DNA of 64,000 nt, taken from assembly GCA_964503045.1 (NCBI GenBank), contig CAZCZI010000021.1:1-64000 (forward strand), in the 5' to 3' direction. A program made the position numbers and the translations under genes. The notes beneath the pieces are model-generated. The model was not told the DNA's origin. It saw only the letters and a program-made list of their open reading frames with translations, and searched no databases. This stretch comes from CAYZJR01 sp964503045. Lineage in GTDB: Bacteria; Cyanobacteriota; Vampirovibrionia; Obscuribacterales; Obscuribacteraceae. The first letter of the stretch is position 1. Every line of letters starts with the position of its first letter. Positions 33,936 through 43,676 of this stretch are shown one piece after another.

Positions 33936-34757
33936 CTATTGGTTTCTTTCGAGAATAAATACGTCAACCATCGCGACGCCCGACGAGATCATATTGAGCT
34001 GTCTGGCTGCGCCACGAGAAACGTCAATCACGCGATCGTGAACGAACGGTCCTCTGTCGTTGACCTTAACGACGCACTTGTCGCCGGTTCTGCGGTTCAT
34101 AACTAAAAGCTTGGTGCCGAACGGCAAGCTGCGGTGCGCGGCGGTGAGACTGTCTTGATCGAAGCGTTCGCCGGCCGATGTGCGTCGTCCATGGAATTTG
34201 CCACCATACCAAGATGCGTGACCGCTGAACTTCTCGCCAGTTGTAGCAACGTTTTCAGGATCAACCGCTTCCGGCGCCTTGAAGAAGTTAGATGGAAGTT
34301 GGCTTCCACCAAGCGCTTCTCTGAGCATGTTGCAGATTTTCAAACTTGTATCTTGCGGTGACTGAGGAGCTGCTTCACCATCAACCGATGTGGGGAGATC
34401 AAACTTCAAGACTGTTCCATCGATTCGAACACATGCCATATCGCCTTCTTTTGCAGGCAGAATGCTGTCAGGATTGATCTGTTTGTCATCGTCATCAAAC
34501 AGCTCTTCAAGCTTGCTTGCGAGATCTTCAGCTCTGTCTTCTGCCGAGCCTTTGATTGTTTCGCCTTTGTATGAGAGGAGCTCTTTTCCATTGATGGAAA
34601 CAGTTGCGCATTCCTGCTCATTCTCTTCAAAGACTTCCGATGTAATTTCCGGAGTCAGATCATTTGCGAATGCAGGAATGGCGCTCAACATGAGCGTTGC
34701 GCTTAATCCCAATACAACTTTGTGCATCAACATAAAAGTGTTGCCGGCTGCTTTCAT
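33936..34757 (-). CDS. rlpA: RlpA-like secreted double-psi beta-barrel protein
   Basis: About 273 residues. A signal peptide (VVLGLSATLMLSAIPAFA) is followed by a 140-residue acidic region and then a C-terminal double-psi barrel of the RlpA type: GHASWYGGKFHGRRTSAGE, LPFGTKLLVMNRRTG and VVKVNDRGPF, VIDVSRGAA. RlpA proteins are septal lytic transglycosylases acting on denuded glycan in some bacteria. The SPOR domain of classical RlpA is absent here. The conserved Asp of DRGPF is present. The start is uncertain between 34757 and nearby codons. Confidence 0.85.
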   Translation of the reverse strand: MKAAGNTFMLMHKVVLGLSATLMLSAIPAFANDLTPEITSEVFEENEQECATVSINGKELLSYKGETIKGSAEDRAEDLASKLEELFDDDDKQINPDSILPAKEGDMACVRIDGTVLKFDLPTSVDGEAAPQSPQDTSLKICNMLREALGGSQLPSNFFKAPEAVDPENVATTGEKFSGHASWYGGKFHGRRTSAGERFDQDSLTAAHRSLPFGTKLLVMNRRTGDKCVVKVNDRGPFVHDRVIDVSRGAARQLNMISSGVAMVDVFILERNQ

Positions 34758-35359
34758 ACTCTCCAAACGTTCGGTGCTAAGCGAAACTCTCTTTGTTTTC
34801 GAATTAGCTGCCTGCTGTTTGATCCTTCCTCTTACTAGTTGGAACTGATGATGAACTTCATCGATAGTCTGTCAGTACTGGGTCCGAAACATACGGAGCT
34901 TGCGGACCGCCGAAGCAGGCGCCAAGTTATCAAACCAAACCGCACCAAGTCAAAACCGGTTTGACAAGTCGAATTTTTCCGAACCAGCCAAAGACGAGGC
35001 TTTTCTTGGAGATTGTTAAAGTCAAAGGGGTTGACCCGGCGATAAAAAGCTATCCGAGGTTGATCGAGAGATATATTTCGCCGAGCAGTCGCAGTTGAAC
35101 CGGATTAACCAAATCTCACAGTTGAGCCCGATCATGGTGGTCAAGAGAGGTTGGTAACAGACTGTAAATGTTTCGCTGAATCCGTCCTAATAAATCGGCA
35201 ATCGAGTTATAAAGCGCCTGCTCAACTTTGCGAGTTGCCCGCTGGCTCTATATTTCTTTGATATAGGTGATGGGTGTCAAGAGTGGTGGATCGTAAAGAA
35301 GGTGAATCACAGATTGGTGACAATCTTGGTGAAGCGGTTGTTGTCAAGCGCAATTGTGA
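34758..35359. other. Intergenic region of about 600 bp, nothing recognised
   Basis: Between the starts of rlpA and the 3' end of yebC. I found no convincing coding frame, tRNA or terminator. The only frames are short and overlap yebC in antisense. Confidence 0.5.
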
Positions 35360-36118
35360 CTAGCCCAAAAACTCCTGCATCCAGTCTGCGTTCATGTCGA
35401 AATTGGCATACACGTTTTGCACGTCATCGTGATTTTCAAGCACATCCAACAGCTTCAGAAGCTGCTTGGCGATTTCGCGATCGGTGACTTCAACGGTGTT
35501 GAGCGGAGACATCGTGATCTCAGCTGCGCCCACGGTGTAGCCGCCGGCTGCAATCGCATTTTTAAGAGCTTCCAGCATTTCCGGTTTGCAAACGACAAGT
35601 GTGTTGTCACCGTTGGATTCCATGTCATCGGCACCGGCATCGCTTACGGTCAGTAGCAGATCGTCTTCGCTCTTTCCGGCAGCCAAGCTCTCCACCGTCA
35701 ATTCACCGCGCTCCTTGAACATCCAACCAACGCAGCCGGTTTCTCCAAGGTTCCCACCATATTTTGAAAAGGTGCTGCGAATGTCTCCGGCTGTGCGATT
35801 GCGATTGTCAGTCAGGCACTTCAAGAGTACCGCGACACCACCGGGGCCATAACCTTCATATGTCAACTCTTCCAAGTTATCGCCGGCGCCACCACCTGTG
35901 CCTTTTTCGATGGCGCGTTGAATGTTGTCGTTGGGCACGCCCTCAGCCTTCGCTCGATCGATTGCCTGTCGCAATCTGAAGTTGGCTTGTGGGTCTCCGC
36001 CGCCGGAGCGTGCGGCGACAATAATTTCTCGCGCCATGCGTGCGTACGTGGCGCCTTTCTTGGCATCAACAACAGCTTTTTGGCGCTTGATGGTTGCCCA
36101 TTTCGAATGGCCGGACAT
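35360..36118 (-). CDS. yebC: YebC/PmpR-family regulator
   Basis: 252 residues beginning MSGHSKWATIKRQKAVVDAK, the family's hallmark N terminus, with the three-domain YebC length. Further signatures are GVPNDNIQRAIEKGTG, YEGYGPGGVA and FSKYGGNLGETGCV. YebC proteins were first described as DNA-binding regulators and more recently linked to translation of proline-rich stretches. AAGGAG lies nine bases before the ATG. It is monocistronic here. Confidence 0.93.
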   Translation of the reverse strand: MSGHSKWATIKRQKAVVDAKKGATYARMAREIIVAARSGGGDPQANFRLRQAIDRAKAEGVPNDNIQRAIEKGTGGGAGDNLEELTYEGYGPGGVAVLLKCLTDNRNRTAGDIRSTFSKYGGNLGETGCVGWMFKERGELTVESLAAGKSEDDLLLTVSDAGADDMESNGDNTLVVCKPEMLEALKNAIAAGGYTVGAAEITMSPLNTVEVTDREIAKQLLKLLDVLENHDDVQNVYANFDMNADWMQEFLG

Positions 36119-36493
36119 GAACTCACTCCTTATATATGTTCATCTGTAGGACGCCTTTTTAGGGCTGGCAAGAAGCAGGAAAAATCAGAGATCCTCTTTC
36201 GGTTTGTTTTTTGGCAGTTCTAAGAGACTAACGTTTTTTTGCTGGTAACGCTTCACATCTTGTCAAAATGTTATTTTCAGCAGGTTCGTAGATAATATGG
36301 TCGGTCGTTTCAAACGATCCGTCGTCATCGCTTAGCAATCCTGCGATTCGTGGCAAATGGTCAAGACCGAAATCTGACTTCAAATTACCATCTGAAACGC
36401 TATAGAAAGGAATGCTTGAGACGTTGATGCCGCGGGGGAAGATCCTTCTGTATTCTTCCCATTTCCCATTACAGTATTTGCCAGGAGGACGCT
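36119..36493. other. Divergent intergenic region between yebC and the TPR gene
   Basis: It must hold promoters for both divergent genes, but I could not identify convincing -35/-10 pairs. No further coding frame or RNA was seen. Confidence 0.45.
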
Positions 36494-38347
36494 ATGCGCT
36501 CGAAGAGTCTCTTCAACTGGAGTCTGGTTGTTGCATGTTCGGTTGGCCTGATTCAGGCTGGTTACGTGCAGCCGGCAGCGGCCAAGAAGGTGATCAAGAT
36601 AAAGATCGAGCGTGAGGTCGTAATGGCTGACGACTTGATGCTGAAAGGAAAATACGGTGATGCAGCCGACTTGTACAAGCAGGTTTTGAGTCGCAACACC
36701 AAAAGCGTGCAAGCCACCGTCGGCTACGGAATGGCGCTGGCCAAGCAGTTTAAGCTCGATGGCGCCGAAGAGCAACTCAACAAAGCTCTGGCGTTAGAAC
36801 CAATGAACGCCATGGCGCATGCAGGCAAAGCGATGGTTATGCTGAATCGCCTGCAATCCTCGTCGCAAACAATCATCAAAAACAAAGACGCACTTTTGCG
36901 CAACGCAGAAGCTGAAGTGAAGCAAGGACTCTCCATCGATCCCGGTATGCCCGAAGCGCATTACACGCTCGGTCAGATCTATAAGGAACAGGGACGAATG
37001 GACGAATCCATCAAAGAGTTTCAAGAAGCGACTCGTCTCGACCCACAATATTCCGAAGCATTTTCCGGATTGGGTGTAGCGAAGTTGCAGCAGGGCAACC
37101 TGGCTGATGCAGCCACTGCATTCAAGCAATCGGTTTCGCTCAACTCAGGCAACTCGACCGGTCACTACGGTTTGGGAACCGTGTACATGAAGCAAGGCTT
37201 GTACGACGAAGCGTTGAAAGAACTCAACACCGCTCTCTATCAAAATCCAAACAGCTGGCCGACACAGTTGTCTTTGGGACAAACCTATGCCGGACAAGGC
37301 AACACTGTTGCTGCAGTTAAAGCGTTTCAAGAGTCTTATCGCATCAAGCCTGAAAACCCGGATGCATACTTGGGCATCGCAGACATTCGCGAATCAAGAG
37401 GCGATCTCGAACACGCGATTGCCGAACTGCGCTCTGGCTTGGAAATCATGCCCAACAACTCCGACCTGCATTTGAGAGTTGCAGACAATGCACTCAAGCT
37501 TGAAAAACTCGATGATGCGATCAAAGAGTATCAAAAGGTTCTCGACACTAACCCTCAAAACGCTGGTGCCGCCAAAGGGTTGACGCGCGCGTATTACCTC
37601 AAGGCTAACAAGGAAGCGACAAGCTCCTTTTTCGTGTCCAACGAATTCGAATCTGCTTCACGCATGATCGATCAAGCGGTGAAGATGAATCCCAACGATA
37701 TGGAGTTGAGACTCGCCCAAGCCAAATTGAGAATTATGGCTGGAACGCCGGTAGATCTCGCAAGCATCGGCACACCCACAAACAATGGTGAACGCATTGC
37801 ATATGCCGAAGCTTTGTTGGCGCAAAACAAGTTCAAAGATGCCGATCAACAAATGCAAATGGTCATCCAAAACTCGACCGACGCAAAACAGACTTTTGCC
37901 GTAGCCGACCTGGCGTTGATGATCAAAGATCTGGACAACGCCGAAGCCGCGTACAAGAAAGCCGCCACTTATCCTGGTGCCGAAGATCGTTCCAAGCGCG
38001 GGCTCAGCCTTGTCGGCAAGGCTCGTGATGCGGCGAAACAAGATTTGACTCTTGCCGATGATCTCGCTCGCAAAAAACAACTGGCCAGCGCCATCGACAA
38101 GTATCACGCTTCCATTTACGGTAATCCGAAAATTGCTGACACCAGAATGGGTCTTGCTCAAACACTGGAAAAACTGAAGCCTGAAGCTTCGAAAGATCTC
38201 AAAGAAGCAATCGTTCAATACAAAGCGTATATGTCTTTGGCTCCGGATCTGCCGCCCAAACAAGTTCAGAAGCTAGAAAAGAAAATCGAAAACTTGCAAA
38301 ACAAGGCCTACAAGCTCGAACAAAAAGAGAAGAACCGCGGTCGCTAG
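36494..38347 (+). CDS. Secreted TPR-repeat protein
   Basis: 617 residues, with AGGAGG ahead of the ATG. A signal peptide (SLVVACSVGLIQAGYVQPAAA) is followed by at least ten TPRs through residue 420 (such as AHYTLGQIYKEQGRMDESIK and GHYGLGTVYMKQGLYDEALK). A more divergent helical region follows, with a Lys/Gln-rich coiled-coil C terminus. The TPR superhelix suggests a periplasmic protein-interaction scaffold. It lies 23 bp upstream of murD on the same strand, so a role in envelope or division is plausible but inferred only from position. Confidence 0.8.
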   Translation: MRSKSLFNWSLVVACSVGLIQAGYVQPAAAKKVIKIKIEREVVMADDLMLKGKYGDAADLYKQVLSRNTKSVQATVGYGMALAKQFKLDGAEEQLNKALALEPMNAMAHAGKAMVMLNRLQSSSQTIIKNKDALLRNAEAEVKQGLSIDPGMPEAHYTLGQIYKEQGRMDESIKEFQEATRLDPQYSEAFSGLGVAKLQQGNLADAATAFKQSVSLNSGNSTGHYGLGTVYMKQGLYDEALKELNTALYQNPNSWPTQLSLGQTYAGQGNTVAAVKAFQESYRIKPENPDAYLGIADIRESRGDLEHAIAELRSGLEIMPNNSDLHLRVADNALKLEKLDDAIKEYQKVLDTNPQNAGAAKGLTRAYYLKANKEATSSFFVSNEFESASRMIDQAVKMNPNDMELRLAQAKLRIMAGTPVDLASIGTPTNNGERIAYAEALLAQNKFKDADQQMQMVIQNSTDAKQTFAVADLALMIKDLDNAEAAYKKAATYPGAEDRSKRGLSLVGKARDAAKQDLTLADDLARKKQLASAIDKYHASIYGNPKIADTRMGLAQTLEKLKPEASKDLKEAIVQYKAYMSLAPDLPPKQVQKLEKKIENLQNKAYKLEQKEKNRGR

Positions 38348-38370
38348 GTTCGGAGCGCTTATAAAAGACA

Positions 38371-39762
38371 ATGCAAAACTGGCAGAGAAAGAAAGTCACC
38401 GTGCTGGGTTTAGGTAGAAGTGGCGTTGCCACCGCCACTTACTTGCGCGAGCGTGGTGCGTCTGTTTTCGTTTCTGAATCTAGCCAACCGGATGCCTCCA
38501 AGAAAATGCAGGCAGATGCTTTGACTGCTCTGGGTGTTGAAGTGGAGTTCGGCCAACATTCCGACAAAGCACTTGCTCATGGCGAGTTTATCGTAACGAG
38601 CCCGGGCATCTCGCCGGCATCGGAAGTAATGCAACGCGCAGGCAACCTCGGCAAGGAGATAATCTCCGATGTCGAGCTTGCTTATCGCGAAAGCCGTGCT
38701 CCAATGATCGTGGTTACGGGCACTAACGGTAAATCCACAACCACTGCCTTGATCAGCTTCATTCTCGAAAAGTCGGGCAGATTGGCTCCGGCGTGTGGAA
38801 ATATCGGCGTTCCGATTTTGAGTCAACTCGATAGAAAGCCTGATTATTTGGTGGTGGAGACCAGTTCATATCAGCTTCACTACAGCAATTCGCTTGCGCC
38901 CTTTGTTGCGGTGTGGATGAACCTGACGCCCGATCATCTCGATTGGCACGGGAGTTTGGACAACTACATCAACGATAAGAAGAAGGCATTCGCCAATCAA
39001 CGCCCCGATCAATATGCCGTTCTCAATCTGGATGATCCGGTGGTAGCAAACTACAACCCGCGATCCGAGGTCTTCCCGTTTAGCCAGAAGTCAGCGCTGG
39101 ACGATTCGATTCAAGGCGCTTTTATGCACGAAGGTTTCCTCTGCTATCGAATTCGCGCAGTCACCAGGCTTGTTTGCGGCGCGAAGGAACTTCAAATTAT
39201 CGGCGCTCACAATATCGAAAATGCCCTCGCGGCGATATCTACTTGTGCTGTTGTCGGTGTTCAGCCCAACGAAATCGAGATGTATCTAAAAGAGTTCAAA
39301 GCCCTCGAACATCGCTTGGAGTATATCGCCACTATAGACGGTGTGCGCTATTTCAACGACTCCAAAGCGACAAACACAGACTCCACCATTAAGGCGCTTG
39401 AATCTTTCCCGAATGAGAAAGTTGTATTGATCGCAGGCGGTCGAGACAAGGGAACTTCACTTGGTGAATTTGTTCATGCTGTTAGAAAATACGTTGCTGC
39501 TGTTATCCTCATAGGGGAAGCGAAGGAACGTTTTGACAGAGCGCTGAGAGAAGGAGGTTTTGAAAATATATATCCGGTAAATACCATGGCGGAGGCCGTT
39601 GACCTTGGAGGTCAGCTAAAGCGTGGACCGGTGCTTCTTTCGCCCGCGTGTGCAAGTTTCGATATGTTCAAGGACTTCGAGGACCGAGGTCGTGTCTTCA
39701 AAGATATTGTCCGCACCAGAGCCGACAAGTTGGCGTCGTCAGGGAAACCGACGGCGAACTGA
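38371..39762 (+). CDS. murD: UDP-N-acetylmuramoylalanine-D-glutamate ligase
   Basis: 463 residues. The N-terminal Rossmann-like domain starts KVTVLGLGRSGVATATYLRE. The Mur-ligase ATP site is VVTGTNGKSTTTALISF (about residues 114-130), followed by VVETSSYQL, the NLTPDHLDWHGS motif, and YFNDSKATNTDSTIKAL in the C-terminal domain. It adds D-Glu to UDP-MurNAc-L-Ala in the cytoplasm. It is followed by overlapping ftsW and then murG, a typical division and cell wall order. Confidence 0.95.
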   Translation: MQNWQRKKVTVLGLGRSGVATATYLRERGASVFVSESSQPDASKKMQADALTALGVEVEFGQHSDKALAHGEFIVTSPGISPASEVMQRAGNLGKEIISDVELAYRESRAPMIVVTGTNGKSTTTALISFILEKSGRLAPACGNIGVPILSQLDRKPDYLVVETSSYQLHYSNSLAPFVAVWMNLTPDHLDWHGSLDNYINDKKKAFANQRPDQYAVLNLDDPVVANYNPRSEVFPFSQKSALDDSIQGAFMHEGFLCYRIRAVTRLVCGAKELQIIGAHNIENALAAISTCAVVGVQPNEIEMYLKEFKALEHRLEYIATIDGVRYFNDSKATNTDSTIKALESFPNEKVVLIAGGRDKGTSLGEFVHAVRKYVAAVILIGEAKERFDRALREGGFENIYPVNTMAEAVDLGGQLKRGPVLLSPACASFDMFKDFEDRGRVFKDIVRTRADKLASSGKPTAN

Positions 39763-40918
39763 GAGCACCCAGCCGCAGGGTCCCGAATTTAGAGGGCTGC
39801 CCAGAAAAGCGTTAGTTACGCTGGTGATAACCTTGTGCGGCTTCGGCTTGATGGCTGTATACAGCGCCAGTGCGCCCCAGGCGCTCACCAATTACCACGA
39901 CTCCACAGTATTTTTGCGCCGCCAGACCGTCGCTTGTCTGATTGGTCTCTTTGTAATGTTTGCGGTAAGTAAATATGATTACAGAAAACTCAAGAAGTGG
40001 GCCTGGCCGCTTGCGTTACTTGCATTGTTCTTTCTTTTGCTTACAAAAGTTCCGGGTGTAGGCATCACACAGATGGGCTCAACCCGATGGATCAACTTCG
40101 GTCCGGTGCAGTTTCAACCTTCAGAACTGGCAAAAGTCGCATCCATCATTCTTTTAGCGTCAGGTTTGTCGAAATACTTTTGGTGGCATCGCCAAATCTT
40201 TTGCCGCATCGCCATTGTTTTGATCATGGCGGGCATTGTCGTTAAGCAGCCCGACTTGGGTTCGGGGCTCATGATCATGTCCGGGATGCTGGCACTTCTG
40301 TACGTGAGTGGAACCAACTCATTGCTTTTGCTTTCAGCTTTGGGTAGCGCCGGTTGGCTGGTATGGCAGCATATTCAAAAGACACCATATCAGATGGCGC
40401 GTATTGAGACTTGGCTTGACCCTTACAAGCACCCTCAAAAAGAAGGCTGGAACATCATTCAAGCCCAGCTGGCCATCGGCTCCGGCGGCTTTCTCGGTGT
40501 CGGCTTCGGGCGCTCGCTGCAAAAACTGCACTACCTTCCCGTGCAGCATGCCGACTTCATTTTCGCGGTGATTGCAGAAGAGTTTGGAATGTTGGGTTGC
40601 ACCGTCTTGGTCGGGCTCTTCGCACTCTTTGGCTATTATGGTTTCAAAACTGCACTGGAAGCTCGCACCTTGTTCGGCAGATTGCTCGCCATTGGAATTA
40701 CCAGCTCAATCTGTGTGCAAGCTCTGGTCAACGTCATGGTAACGACTGGTATTGTTCCGGTTACTGGTATCACTTTGCCATTTATCAGTTATGGTGGAAC
40801 ATCATTAGTCATCACACTAGCCATGGTGGGCATACTGCTTTCGGTCTCGCGCGACCGCGGCGTATTCAACGAAGACGAAGATGATGACGAAACCGAAGCA
40901 CCAGCACATACAAAGTAA
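39707..40918 (+). CDS. ftsW: FtsW-type lipid II polymerase (SEDS family)
   Basis: About 400 residues of polytopic SEDS protein: GFGLMAVYSASAP in the first helix, KVPGVGITQMGSTRWINFG, FQPSELAKV, KQPDLGSGLM, HADFIFAVIAEEFGMLG and the C-terminal FISYGGTSLV. FtsW polymerises septal glycan with a cognate class B PBP. The start is unclear because the frame overlaps the end of murD and contains no ATG before the first helix. A TTG at 39707 or GTG at 39692 are candidates, neither with a strong SD. Coupled translation with murD is likely. Confidence 0.9.
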   Translation: MSAPEPTSWRRQGNRRRTESTQPQGPEFRGLPRKALVTLVITLCGFGLMAVYSASAPQALTNYHDSTVFLRRQTVACLIGLFVMFAVSKYDYRKLKKWAWPLALLALFFLLLTKVPGVGITQMGSTRWINFGPVQFQPSELAKVASIILLASGLSKYFWWHRQIFCRIAIVLIMAGIVVKQPDLGSGLMIMSGMLALLYVSGTNSLLLLSALGSAGWLVWQHIQKTPYQMARIETWLDPYKHPQKEGWNIIQAQLAIGSGGFLGVGFGRSLQKLHYLPVQHADFIFAVIAEEFGMLGCTVLVGLFALFGYYGFKTALEARTLFGRLLAIGITSSICVQALVNVMVTTGIVPVTGITLPFISYGGTSLVITLAMVGILLSVSRDRGVFNEDEDDDETEAPAHTK

Positions 40919-40933
40919 CCCATTAGAATCGAC

Positions 40934-42082
40934 ATGAGTGGACATCGCATAGTTCTAACCGGCGGAGGCACGGGAGGACATATATATCCTGCCTTGTCAG
41001 TTGCCGAACAGTTGAAGACCGATCCGGAGGTCGAGGCAATCCTTTATATAGGAGCGCAAGGACACCTGGAAGAAAGATTGGCGGCCGAGCGCGGTCTAGA
41101 CTTTGTTGGTCTCGCGGTCTCGGGCATGCCCCGCAAGCTCTCGCCTAAACTGTTGAGCTGGCCCTTTCAGACACTATGGGCGGTGAGTCGAGCAAGAGCC
41201 GTTCTCAAAGAGTTTCGCCCCACCGTTGTTTTAGGAACCGGTGGTTACGCCTCCTCACCACCTCTGGCTGCGGCTATGCAAATGGGCGTTCCTTATGCTG
41301 TTCATGAGCCGGATGCTCACCCTGGCCTCGTCAATCGCATGCTCGGACGCAACGCCAATCTGGTGTCTTTAGGCATGGAAGGTGCCAAGACAAGAATTCA
41401 AACAAGGGGAACAGTGATAGTCAACGGCAACCCCGTCAGACAATCATTCGTAAATCTCATGGGTAGAGACGCTGCAGCGGCAATTTTGGGATTGCGTGCC
41501 GATCTCAAAACAGTTTTGATCACAGGCGGCTCGCAAGGCGCAAGAGCGCTCAACGATGCGGTTATCGAGGCACTGCCGGTGTTGCTCGAGAGCGAGCCGC
41601 ATCTGCAGTTGATTCATCAAGTGGGCGACAAAAACTTCAACGAGGTGAAAGACCGAGCCGGCACACATCTGCAAAACCAGCGCTATCACCTGCGTGCATA
41701 CTTCGATGATTTGGCGGTTGGCTATGCGGCTTGTGACGTTGCGGTCTGCAGAGCTGGTGCCATGACGATAGCGGAGTTGGCGGTAACCGCAACACCTGCG
41801 ATATTCATTCCGTTTCCTTTTGCTGCACAAGATCACCAGACTAAAAACGCGCAGTACGTGAAAGAGCTTGGCGCAGCTGAGATGATTGTGCAGTCCGAGT
41901 TGACCGCAGAGCGACTGAGCGCCGAGATTCTGTCCCTGGTGAACGACGACAATAACTCGCAGCGTCTGCGCTCAATGAAAGCTGCTATGCAGGCTCTAGG
42001 CAAGCCGCAAGCAGCAGTGCAGCTCGCCGCGCAGATCAAAGAGCTGAGCGCTGAGTACCAAAGATACAGGCGCGGAGCGTAG
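40934..42082 (+). CDS. murG: UDP-GlcNAc:lipid I N-acetylglucosaminyltransferase
   Basis: 382 residues with the GT-B signatures of MurG: GGGTGGHIYPALSVAE near the N terminus, TGGYASSPPLAAA, HEPDAHPGLVNRMLG, and ITGGSQGARALNDAV in the C-terminal lobe, with CRAGAMTIAEL as the UDP-GlcNAc site. It makes lipid II on the inner face of the membrane. It starts 15 bp after ftsW with no clear SD, consistent with operon reading. The usual downstream murC is absent here; a repeat tract follows instead. Confidence 0.95.
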   Translation: MSGHRIVLTGGGTGGHIYPALSVAEQLKTDPEVEAILYIGAQGHLEERLAAERGLDFVGLAVSGMPRKLSPKLLSWPFQTLWAVSRARAVLKEFRPTVVLGTGGYASSPPLAAAMQMGVPYAVHEPDAHPGLVNRMLGRNANLVSLGMEGAKTRIQTRGTVIVNGNPVRQSFVNLMGRDAAAAILGLRADLKTVLITGGSQGARALNDAVIEALPVLLESEPHLQLIHQVGDKNFNEVKDRAGTHLQNQRYHLRAYFDDLAVGYAACDVAVCRAGAMTIAELAVTATPAIFIPFPFAAQDHQTKNAQYVKELGAAEMIVQSELTAERLSAEILSLVNDDNNSQRLRSMKAAMQALGKPQAAVQLAAQIKELSAEYQRYRRGA

Positions 42083-42090
42083 TTTGACGC

Positions 42091-42245
42091 TTGGTGATCT
42101 CGCGGCATGTGATCACGCGGCATGTGATCACGCGGCACGTGATCACGAAATTTGTGTCCATTCGCTGCATTGACCTCCAGTTTCCATTTGGAATCGAAAT
42201 GCAAAGTATAGTTGACCATGTTACGCGGGACGTGATCACGCAGCG
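42091..42245. repeat. Tract of GTGATCACG-type palindromes, locus 2
   Basis: Tandem 15-bp units of the form CGCGGCATGTGATCA at 42103-42150 are followed by GTGTCCATTCGC (42155-42166) and a more distant CGTGATCACG near 42231-42240. It shares blocks with the tract at 33.7 kb. It starts just after the murG stop codon and sits between the convergent ends of murG and a small minus-strand gene. Confidence 0.8.
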
Positions 42246-42388
42246 CCAATGTGAACTGTCGTTCTGCCTCATCGGCGCCGCTAACAGCAGACGCCATGGA
42301 CTGACAGTAGAATTCTCGATGGTGCGTAACTTGAAAGACTCGTTGCCTGGATTACGTATCGTTATCAGCTGCGAATGCGCGACGTAAA

Positions 42389-42616
42389 CTAGACAATCGG
42401 GCTGATCGTCGATTGAACAATGGGAACTACTGGCGTTTGCGCATTTGCAGGTGCGCTCACGATGCGGTTGCCTGTCTTTGTCTCAATGGATGCCACGATA
42501 GCTTCGATCTGCTTCACCAGAATCGCGATTTCGTGGTCATCGCCTTGAGAGCGACTGACTATGTCTTTCAGGTCATCTACTGCTTTTTTGAGAGGACTTG
42601 GATCTGGAAAGGTCAT
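42389..42616 (-). CDS. Small hypothetical helical protein (75 residues)
   Basis: AAGGAA lies six bases before the ATG, supporting translation. The product is one or two amphipathic helices (LKKAVDDLKDIVSRSQGDDH, IAILVKQIEAIVASIETKTG) and a Pro/Val/Thr-rich tail. No signal peptide or known motif. Confidence 0.55.
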   Translation of the reverse strand: MTFPDPSPLKKAVDDLKDIVSRSQGDDHEIAILVKQIEAIVASIETKTGNRIVSAPANAQTPVVPIVQSTISPIV

Positions 42617-42844
42617 GTCTTTCCTTGTGAGAGTTGTGTATTTTTTGGACTCAAAATATCGGGCCGCCGCGCTCTCGACTCATGGGCCATCGAGTTGCCA
42701 TTACCTTTTCAGGAGTATAGCACCGCATTTTCAACTTGCAGCGGCCTATTTTTGGGCGATCTTGTTTAAAAATAATTGTCAAGCGCTGCGGCTCAAGTCC
42801 AGTCGGATATGCGCGGAGATAACAAGCGAATATAGATATTGTTT

Positions 42845-43345
42845 ATGATCGTGACGAGTACAATGAAGCCTGTAGATGCCCGAAAAAGCATTTTGAGGAA
42901 GTTAGTGGGCGAGCAGTTTTTCTTAGTTGGAATTGGTGCTGGGGGTGTAATAGTGGCCGCGGGTTCGCTATTCACTTGGCTCAAAGTTTCGAACTATCTG
43001 AAGCGGCAAAAAGCAAAACAACTGATCGAACTGAGAGCCTATGAAGAACGATTGAAGATAGTGGTTAGCGAGTTGCTCGCGCAAGTCAACGATATCGATC
43101 AGGCTACCCAGTATACCGGCTCGGCGCCTGATCCAGAATGGTCGCGCAGATTGCAGTCAGCTTGCGGACAATTGGTTACTATCGGCAACTCGTTGCCTAC
43201 GATTGAAAGTCTTTTGAACGAAGAGAAAGTAAAAGACGGACGAGAAGTGATACTCGACACGTGTAGATCGGCGTCGCAAGTTTCCGAAGAGTTGAAGCAA
43301 CTCAGAAGAGCCGAGCCGCGACTGACAGATCGCAAAAAATCCTAG
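42845..43345 (+). CDS. Single-pass membrane protein of unknown function
   Basis: About 166 residues with one hydrophobic segment (EQFFLVGIGAGGVIVAAGSLF, near residues 24-44) followed by a long charged helical region likely to form a coiled coil (KRQKAKQLIELRAYEERLKI). The start is uncertain (ATG at 42845 or 42863). No domain is recognised. Confidence 0.55.
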   Translation: MIVTSTMKPVDARKSILRKLVGEQFFLVGIGAGGVIVAAGSLFTWLKVSNYLKRQKAKQLIELRAYEERLKIVVSELLAQVNDIDQATQYTGSAPDPEWSRRLQSACGQLVTIGNSLPTIESLLNEEKVKDGREVILDTCRSASQVSEELKQLRRAEPRLTDRKKS

Positions 43346-43676
43346 GAACTATCTGTGTTTACTAGCTTTTCGGCTGTTCCACCCGGGATAGTACTATCTA
43401 GTATCACATGTCATTGGACGCCACTACTTTCGGTGCGCAAAACCTTCGAAAACCTTTCGTAAACATTTAACCAAAAATCTTTTGTTTTACCCGACATGCC
43501 ACCACATTTTTCTGTAAGAATGGATGTAGAAGGTTCTATGCGACGCTCGTAGATCGAGGCGCTAGTTGCTCTTGCCCCATAGGCTTGAGTGATAGTCTGC
43601 TGCACGCCGATCTTGCGCGAAGCATAGGGCTGACTTCCACTGCGAAAAATTTGCGAGAGATCGGGGGACGGACCAT
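43346..43676. other. Intergenic region of about 330 bp, nothing recognised
   Basis: It precedes the acidic repeat protein and presumably contains its promoter. I saw no convincing promoter pair, coding frame or RNA structure. Confidence 0.45.

Noticed and set aside
33658..34041. Open frames on both strands through the palindromic repeat
   Set aside because: His/Asp/Arg-rich products arise from in-frame repeat units; there is no SD support, and the same pattern occurs at the second tract.
41833..42297. 154-residue minus-strand frame over the end of murG
   Set aside because: Antisense to murG and extended only because the repeat tract keeps frame.
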